From the IMG/VR virus record IMGVR_UViG_3300036398_000164, positions 1 through 26,063 of that record: DNA of 26,063 nucleotides. One strand, given 5' to 3'. Positions within the stretch are counted from its first letter, which is position 1; the number at the start of each line of letters is the position of its first letter. Origin of the DNA: a virus. Positions 21,011 through 26,063 of this stretch are shown here, in pieces. A program made the translations under genes and the position numbers. The notes under the pieces were generated by a model. The model was given only the letters and a program-made list of their open reading frames with translations. It was not told the DNA's origin and searched no databases.

Positions 21011-22831
21011 ATGAATCTGATCGAAATCTCTGAGCAACTGAAGGATGTTCCTGATCAGTTGCTGATGAAGGAGGTGCAAGCCCCGAGCGGCGCGTACCCG
21101 GCCTACCTCGTGGTCACCGAGATGTCTCGGCGCAAGCGTATGCGCGATCAGGCGCAGAAAGAGGCTCCGACCACCACGGTTGCACAAGACCTGATGCAAC
21201 CCAGCCGTGAGCAGATGATGGCTGCGATGGCGGCTACGCAGCAGCGGATGGGTCAGCAAACCCCTCCTCCTTCTCAACTAGTATCAGGTCAAGGTCCACA
21301 AGGTCCACAGGCTCAAATGATGAGCCAGCCTGCTCCTCGTTTAAACGCTGGAATTATGGCTGCACCCCAAGCCGCCAACGCTCTTTCTGCCCAAGACGTG
21401 ATGGCTGCGGAAGAGCCGCGCCGCATGGCTGGTGGCGGCATGGTTGCGTTTGCAGAGGGTGGCGACATCAAATACGATGATCGAGGTGTTCCTCGTTTTC
21501 AGTCTGGGGCGTTTCTTTTCCCAGAGGGTTCTTGGCTTGGTCAACTGCAACGAGGCACATTTTTTAGGGACGCCGCTCCCGGTTCTTTGCTGGGCCAGTT
21601 CCAAGAGTCTTATGCAAACGACCCAGCGATTTTGAGAGAACAGGAAGAGCGCCGCCGCCGAGAAGAAAATGCAGCGGAATTGCGAAGAATTCAAAATCGC
21701 GCAGCCAGCGAACAAGCCGCTTTTGCTCGGGCGCAAAGCGCATCTGCTGCGGCTCAAAGCGCAACCCCTCCGGCGCAAAACGCACCTGCTCCCGGCACAA
21801 GCGGCCCTCGTCCGGCTGGGCAGTCAAATGTTGGCGTCAGATTGCCTGATGTCAGCAAACTCGGCCCTGCACCCGGTGCTCTGACTTTGACCCCTGTCAC
21901 CATCCCGTATGACACAGAGGCTAAAGATTTGTCCACTCGCTTTGCCGCTATGCGAGAGCCAACCGCTCAAGAAATTGCGACTGCTCGCGCAGCAGAAGAA
22001 ACTCGGTATGGCGAGAAAGTCCCTTTTCGTTACGGCTTTCTTGAGAAGGACATTGCCAAGCGCGAAAGGGACATTGAGGGCCGCAGAGGGTCCAACATCA
22101 ATGAGGCCTTGATCCAGACAGGTCTTGGGATTATGGGTTCCAAATCTCCGCGCTTCTTGCAGGCGGCGGGAGAGGCTGGCACTGCTGGTTTAAACGCTTA
22201 TCGTCAGGGTCTGAAAGACATCCGCGAGGGTGAGCGCGACATCTTGCAATCGAAGACTGCGTTTGCTAACGCTCAGACTCTGTACGACCAAGGCAAATTC
22301 AGCGCAGGCGAGAAGGCAGAAGAGAAAGCCTACAAACAATATGAGCGCGGCCTGAATCGGATTGGCACAGAAAGCGCCATTCTTGCTCGCAATCAAACCG
22401 CTTCATTGCAAGCCCAGCAACTGCGTCAGCAGGGTGAACTTGGGGCGTACACGGCTGGCCTCAATGCATACAAGACACAGATGGACGCGCTGAAACTGCC
22501 TTATGAACTCGGCGTTCTCAGGGAGCAGGCTGGATACTACAGCCGCGCTCCTGCCGCAGGTCAAGGCAGAGGACCAGACACTACGCCTAGTCCGGCAGAA
22601 ATTGCCGCCGTGAAAAAACTCGCCTTTGACTCAGTCAATGCTGATATTTTCGCGAAAAAGTCAACATTGAAACCAATGAGTCCTGAATTCAACGCAGAGG
22701 TTGAGCGTCGTATGCAGCAGATTTTTAGAGACACTGTTGGCAAAAATTACAATCCAATATCACCGGCAGCACCGGGAACTTCTGGACCTCCAGTTAGGAA
22801 CTCACAACAAGCACCTCTTGGAGGGCCGTAA
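21011..22831 (+). CDS. Large ejection-type internal virion protein with an AFAEGG motif
   Basis: A 606-residue protein with AAGGGGCGGG upstream. The N-terminus has NLIEISEQLKDVPDQLLMKE, TEMSRRKRMRDQ and a long Gln/Pro/Ala-rich linker with two PQGPQ-like runs. GGGMVAFAEGG lies at residues 141-151, as in the gene at 17695. A charged coil (REQEERRRREENAAELRRIQ) follows, then an Ala/Ser-rich linker, and a helical half with KRERDIEGRRGSNINEALIQ, TGLGIMGSKSPRFLQAAGEA and YRQGLKDIREGERDILQSKT. Composition and context fit a virion-internal or injected protein. Two GTTTAAAC sites (21339, 22188) lie inside, read as R-L-N and G-L-N. It overlaps the next gene by one base. Confidence 0.65.
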   Translation: MNLIEISEQLKDVPDQLLMKEVQAPSGAYPAYLVVTEMSRRKRMRDQAQKEAPTTTVAQDLMQPSREQMMAAMAATQQRMGQQTPPPSQLVSGQGPQGPQAQMMSQPAPRLNAGIMAAPQAANALSAQDVMAAEEPRRMAGGGMVAFAEGGDIKYDDRGVPRFQSGAFLFPEGSWLGQLQRGTFFRDAAPGSLLGQFQESYANDPAILREQEERRRREENAAELRRIQNRAASEQAAFARAQSASAAAQSATPPAQNAPAPGTSGPRPAGQSNVGVRLPDVSKLGPAPGALTLTPVTIPYDTEAKDLSTRFAAMREPTAQEIATARAAEETRYGEKVPFRYGFLEKDIAKRERDIEGRRGSNINEALIQTGLGIMGSKSPRFLQAAGEAGTAGLNAYRQGLKDIREGERDILQSKTAFANAQTLYDQGKFSAGEKAEEKAYKQYERGLNRIGTESAILARNQTASLQAQQLRQQGELGAYTAGLNAYKTQMDALKLPYELGVLREQAGYYSRAPAAGQGRGPDTTPSPAEIAAVKKLAFDSVNADIFAKKSTLKPMSPEFNAEVERRMQQIFRDTVGKNYNPISPAAPGTSGPPVRNSQQAPLGGP

Positions 22832-25800
22832 TGCCTTACCAGATTAAGTTGCCAGATGGCAGTCTGGTGTGGATTGCGGACAATGTGCCGCAAAGCAAGG
22901 CAATGGAGTTGGCGAAAACGTCTTACCCGGACGCCTTCCCTGCCCCTCCCGGTGTCGGCAGTCAATTGTTGTCCGCGCCCAAGGAGTTCATCAAGGGCGC
23001 TGCATCTGGTCTGGTTCAAGCCGCAGGTGGTCTTGGTGCTTTGCCTTATGCCGGTGCTCGGTACTTCATGCCGGAACTCAAGCCGTTTGAACAAACCGGC
23101 TTTGGTCAGGCAATCACAGGCGCAGAACGCTATCTAGCCCCCAGCGACGAGGGTGTGGTCACCCAACTGGCTGGCGGTCTGGGTTCGTTCGCCTCCATCC
23201 TTGGTCCGCAGGTTGCCCTGCGAGGGCTGGGTGCTGCTGGTCGCTTTGCTGGTATGGCTCCTCGTGCAGCAATGCCTGTGGCTGTGGCTCAGACGGCAGG
23301 TCTGGGCGTAGAAGAGGCGCGTCAGCGCGTTGAGATTGCTCGCGGGGACAACATAACGGTTACCCCGGGTCAAGAGTTGGCTTCTCTGTCGGTTGGTGTT
23401 CCGCTTGGCCTGACCGAACTTCTGCCTGTTGAAAAACTCTTCCGTGGTCTGGACAAGACTTTGTCTGGCGCAGTCAAACTCGACATCGCCAACTACATCA
23501 AGCGCGGTCTGGCTCAAGGCGGTATCGAAGGCGCACAGGAAGCCGCATCCGGTCTCCTGCAAGACCTGTCTGCCAAGGGCATCTACAACCCCAATCTTGA
23601 GGTGGGTCAGTCCATTCTGGGCGATGCTGCTCTGGGTGGTGGTGTGGGCTTCATTGCTCAGACCGGTCTGGACTTCCTGCTCCGCAAAGACATTGGTCGT
23701 GCCTATCAATCCAAACTGGCGCAGGATCGTCAGACACAACTCAACACCGAACTGGAGCGGATGCAGCAGCAGAAAGACGCCCAGATCGCAGACACCAAAC
23801 AGAAACTGGGTGTACCCGATTCGAACGTCTTGGCTCTACCTGCCCCGGCTCCGAAGGTCGAAAAGCAAGAAGCCAGAGACCCATTGATGAATCCGGTGGG
23901 TTTCTTCAATGCAGGAGAACTTACCCCTGCGTACCTGAAGGCAGTCAACGACATCCGCAAGACTGAAGGCAAGCGTGGTATCTCCCAGTTCTCGATTGAG
24001 GACTTGGCTGATGCTGGCGCACCTCAAGCAGAACTGGATCGTCTCCTGACCTACAAGACAGGCTACGACGGTCAGACCAAGTTGTCCTCTGAGGATGTAC
24101 TGAACCTTGCCGCAGAGAAGAACGTTGATACATCCACCGTTGGCTTCATGGACTTTTTGCGCCGTGCGACAGGCTCCGAAGACCTGACGACCATGAGCCA
24201 GCCGCAACTGTTCTCTGCGTTTAAAGCACTGGACGGCTTGCAGGCCAGCGAGCAAACCCAGATTCTGCCTCCCGGCACGAACGCCACCCGCTTCAGCGAT
24301 GACCAGTACAACAAGTCCCTGAAGAACCTGACCACCATGTTCCCGAAGAACAACATGATGTCTCGGGACAAGGCAGTGCAGGAGATCAAGGACTACAGCG
24401 GTCTGGAAAGCGACCGCGATGCAGAGTCCCTGCTTCAAACAGCCATTCGCAATGGCGACCTGACTACGACCAACCGCACGGTCTACGAACTGGGCATCCC
24501 GGGTGACCAGACCTCTCCTGCGGTACGCCGTTACACCACCCGTGAGGCGGCAGAACGCAATGCAGCCCGTCTGGGTCTTGAGGTGCGTGAGCGTACCCAT
24601 CAGGACGTGGCTCTCCCCGGGACCGCAGCCCAACTACCGGGCGGGCCGGACATCCGTCAGGGAACGTTTAAACAAGGTGTTGCGCCTGCGGGCTACGAAA
24701 TCCGCAGCCCCGACGCCGTCCTGCAAGTTGCCCCGACTCAGGAAGAGGCAGACGCCAAGGCTGATCGCCTCCAGCAACTCCGTGCCCAGAAAGCCAACGG
24801 CTACCTTGGTGACATCGCCAAGAAAGAAGCCGAGATGGCGAAGAGCCAGCGCAAGTTGGAGAGCATGGAGGCTGACGGCAAATCCAACACTCTTGAGTAC
24901 AAGAAGATTGCGGCGGGTGTGGCGGCTCAGAACAAGCGCCTCCTCAACGAGATCAACGCACTCAAGCAGAAGGTCCAGAACTACACCGCCCCGCTGGAAA
25001 TCGCCCCCAAGGGCGAGAAGCCGGTTACCCGTGATGGCTTTACCCTGTTTGAACAGAACCAGCCTGTAGCCACCTTCCCGTCCCAACAAGCCGCAGAAGA
25101 GGCGGCATTGCTGCGTCTGCCTGACGAGACTTTGGAGACCATCGTCAAATTGGCTCCGTCCCAGAAAGGTCTCATGCCCAAGCGTCTGGGCAAGATGGCA
25201 GAGGCCGAACTACGCCGCCGCCGTGGCGAGCAACCGGCTGGCTTTGGCATTCAGTTCACGGGTGACCGTGCCGCAGCCGAAGCCCGTCTGGCAGAGGCGG
25301 GTGTCTTCACGCCCGAGTTCCAGAAGGCAGCAGACGAACTGGCGAAGAAACTCCGTCCGCTCATGGAGCGCCTCGGCCTTGGCGATCTGCGTTTAAACAT
25401 CCTGAAGGCGATCAAGACCGCAGGCGGTCAGTCCGCAGATGGCTACTACGCCCAGCGTCTGATCGCGATTGCGATGGACGCAGAGAATCCGATCCGTACC
25501 CTGCGTCATGAAGGCATCCATGCCCTGAAAGAACTGGGCGCATTTACACCCCAGCAATGGAAGGTGCTTGAGGACAAAGCCAAGTCCGAGTGGATGGGCA
25601 AGTACAACATTGCCAGCCGCTACGCCAACATGAATATGTCCCAGCAGGACATGATCGAGGAAGCGATTGCGGATGCCTTCTCTGACTTCGATCAGACCAA
25701 GGCTCCTCCGGGCATGATCGGTGCGCTGTTCAACAAGATCAAGCAGTTCTTCACCGCATTCGGCAATGGTCTGCGTGGCCTTGGCTTCCAGACTGCCGAG

Positions 25801-26063
25801 GACATCTTCCAGACCGTCGAAACAGGTGGCCTGAAACGCATTCCAGAACAGGCCCGTGCGGCAGGTATCCGTCCGGGTGGTGAGGCAGAACCTCGCTATC
25901 AGTTGCCCCGTGTGATGAGCACTGGCAAGATCGTCGGCGCTCCTCCCGGCATGGCAACGGAAGAGGATCGTACCCGTCTGGTCGAGCAGATGACGAACCT
26001 GCTCTCGCACCCGTACTCTTTGTATGACGAGTCCAAGAACTGGTATGAGGACAGCGGTGCGGC
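22831..26063 (+). CDS. Giant polyvalent-type protein with an HEGIH zincin domain, 3' end cut by the window
   Basis: The frame is open from ATG 22831 (TAATG overlap) to the window edge, 1077 codons and no stop, so the gene continues. Residues 1-36 (PYQIKLPDGSLVWIADNVPQ, then SKAMELAKTSYPDAF) match an N-terminal module of large phage injected proteins, as I remember it. Gly/Ala-rich stretches (VTQLAGGLGSFASILGPQVA, GLAQGGIEGAQEAASGLL) follow, then a coiled coil near 660-720. HEGIH at 893-897, in TLRHEGIHALKELGAF, is an HExxH zinc motif, with EEAIADAF at 943-950 as possible third-ligand region, and a FQTAEDIFQTVETGGLKRI segment after it. This fits the metallopeptidase of phage polyvalent proteins. 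It probably enters the host with the DNA. Later domains are out of view. Confidence 0.7.
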   Translation, partial: MPYQIKLPDGSLVWIADNVPQSKAMELAKTSYPDAFPAPPGVGSQLLSAPKEFIKGAASGLVQAAGGLGALPYAGARYFMPELKPFEQTGFGQAITGAERYLAPSDEGVVTQLAGGLGSFASILGPQVALRGLGAAGRFAGMAPRAAMPVAVAQTAGLGVEEARQRVEIARGDNITVTPGQELASLSVGVPLGLTELLPVEKLFRGLDKTLSGAVKLDIANYIKRGLAQGGIEGAQEAASGLLQDLSAKGIYNPNLEVGQSILGDAALGGGVGFIAQTGLDFLLRKDIGRAYQSKLAQDRQTQLNTELERMQQQKDAQIADTKQKLGVPDSNVLALPAPAPKVEKQEARDPLMNPVGFFNAGELTPAYLKAVNDIRKTEGKRGISQFSIEDLADAGAPQAELDRLLTYKTGYDGQTKLSSEDVLNLAAEKNVDTSTVGFMDFLRRATGSEDLTTMSQPQLFSAFKALDGLQASEQTQILPPGTNATRFSDDQYNKSLKNLTTMFPKNNMMSRDKAVQEIKDYSGLESDRDAESLLQTAIRNGDLTTTNRTVYELGIPGDQTSPAVRRYTTREAAERNAARLGLEVRERTHQDVALPGTAAQLPGGPDIRQGTFKQGVAPAGYEIRSPDAVLQVAPTQEEADAKADRLQQLRAQKANGYLGDIAKKEAEMAKSQRKLESMEADGKSNTLEYKKIAAGVAAQNKRLLNEINALKQKVQNYTAPLEIAPKGEKPVTRDGFTLFEQNQPVATFPSQQAAEEAALLRLPDETLETIVKLAPSQKGLMPKRLGKMAEAELRRRRGEQPAGFGIQFTGDRAAAEARLAEAGVFTPEFQKAADELAKKLRPLMERLGLGDLRLNILKAIKTAGGQSADGYYAQRLIAIAMDAENPIRTLRHEGIHALKELGAFTPQQWKVLEDKAKSEWMGKYNIASRYANMNMSQQDMIEEAIADAFSDFDQTKAPPGMIGALFNKIKQFFTAFGNGLRGLGFQTAEDIFQTVETGGLKRIPEQARAAGIRPGGEAEPRYQLPRVMSTGKIVGAPPGMATEEDRTRLVEQMTNLLSHPYSLYDESKNWYEDSGA

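Larger units (their letters stand above)
2340..25398. repeat. Dispersed palindrome GTTTAAAC, nine copies
   Basis: Nine exact copies start at 2340, 5503, 14396, 17666, 19016, 21339, 22188, 24666 and 25391. Chance would give about 0.4 in a window this long at equal base frequencies, and less at this GC content. One copy spans the endolysin stop and directly abuts the hub ATG at 14404, one lies in the candidate promoter at 17661-17688, and seven are inside genes, in different reading frames (T-F-K, L-F-K, R-L-N, G-L-N). Near misses lie at 1233 and 24217 (GTTTAAAG). Counts were made by reading. Confidence 0.8.

Noticed and set aside
23836-24633. A 265-codon open frame on the minus strand
   Set aside because: It is antisense to the giant 22831 gene, which stays open throughout with sensible protein sequence. 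No domain is visible in the minus-strand product.
24503-25069. A 188-codon plus-strand frame in a different phase from the giant gene
   Set aside because: Its product is Arg/Ser/Thr-rich shadow sequence and it lies inside the polyvalent-type gene.
1-26063. tRNA genes, integrase, attachment sites, insertion sequences
   Set aside because: I looked on both strands for cloverleaf-like stretches, recombinase motifs and terminal inverted repeats and saw none. No gap between genes exceeds 40 bases.

Overview
The window looks like the virion-protein half of a tailed phage genome, most likely a podovirus. All 38 genes I can support lie on the + strand. They are packed head to tail, many overlapping by 1 to 8 bases (ATGA, TAATG), with strong AAGGAG-type ribosome binding sites. 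I see no integrase, replication gene, tRNA, rRNA, CRISPR array or insertion sequence. The podovirus call rests on a P22 gp10-like tail hub, two connector/adaptor-type proteins, a run of large Gly/Ala/Gln-rich ejection-type proteins and the absence of a tape measure, sheath or baseplate. Many proteins match from memory families common in uncultured aquatic (marine and freshwater) phages. Base composition looks moderately GC-rich, which with the strong Shine-Dalgarno sites fits a proteobacterial host; that is inference only.

Layout. 1-1027: a 5'-truncated small virion-type protein and a family 2 glycosyltransferase. 1020-3216: seven small, mostly very basic proteins, two sharing one near-identical C-terminal tag and a third ending in a degenerate version; two others look like the halves of a family that I remember as one protein. 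3213-5471: two connector/adaptor proteins framing a zinc-ribbon protein and two more small proteins. 5471-12732: virion and fibre region, including a protein made of exactly twenty 20-residue repeats, two proteins sharing a C-terminal domain, and three fibre genes each followed by a small, putative assembly-helper gene. 12735-14401: lysis cassette (two small membrane proteins, a GTA-type 3TM holin, an M15 L-Ala-D-Glu-type peptidase). 14404-17654: gp10-like hub and a large tail protein. 17695-22831: four proteins likely ejected or housed inside the virion. 22831-26063: the first 1077 codons of a giant protein with an HEGIH zincin motif, resembling phage polyvalent proteins delivered with the DNA.

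Together the genes would complete the head-tail connector, build and diversify receptor-binding fibres, lyse the host, and carry proteins into the next cell with the genome. The most unusual signals are a roughly twenty-fold excess of the palindrome GTTTAAAC (9 copies, most in the last 12 kb, one abutting a start codon and one inside a candidate promoter) and the perfectly phased 20 x 20 repeat protein with an invariant Glu and an always-acidic position in every repeat.
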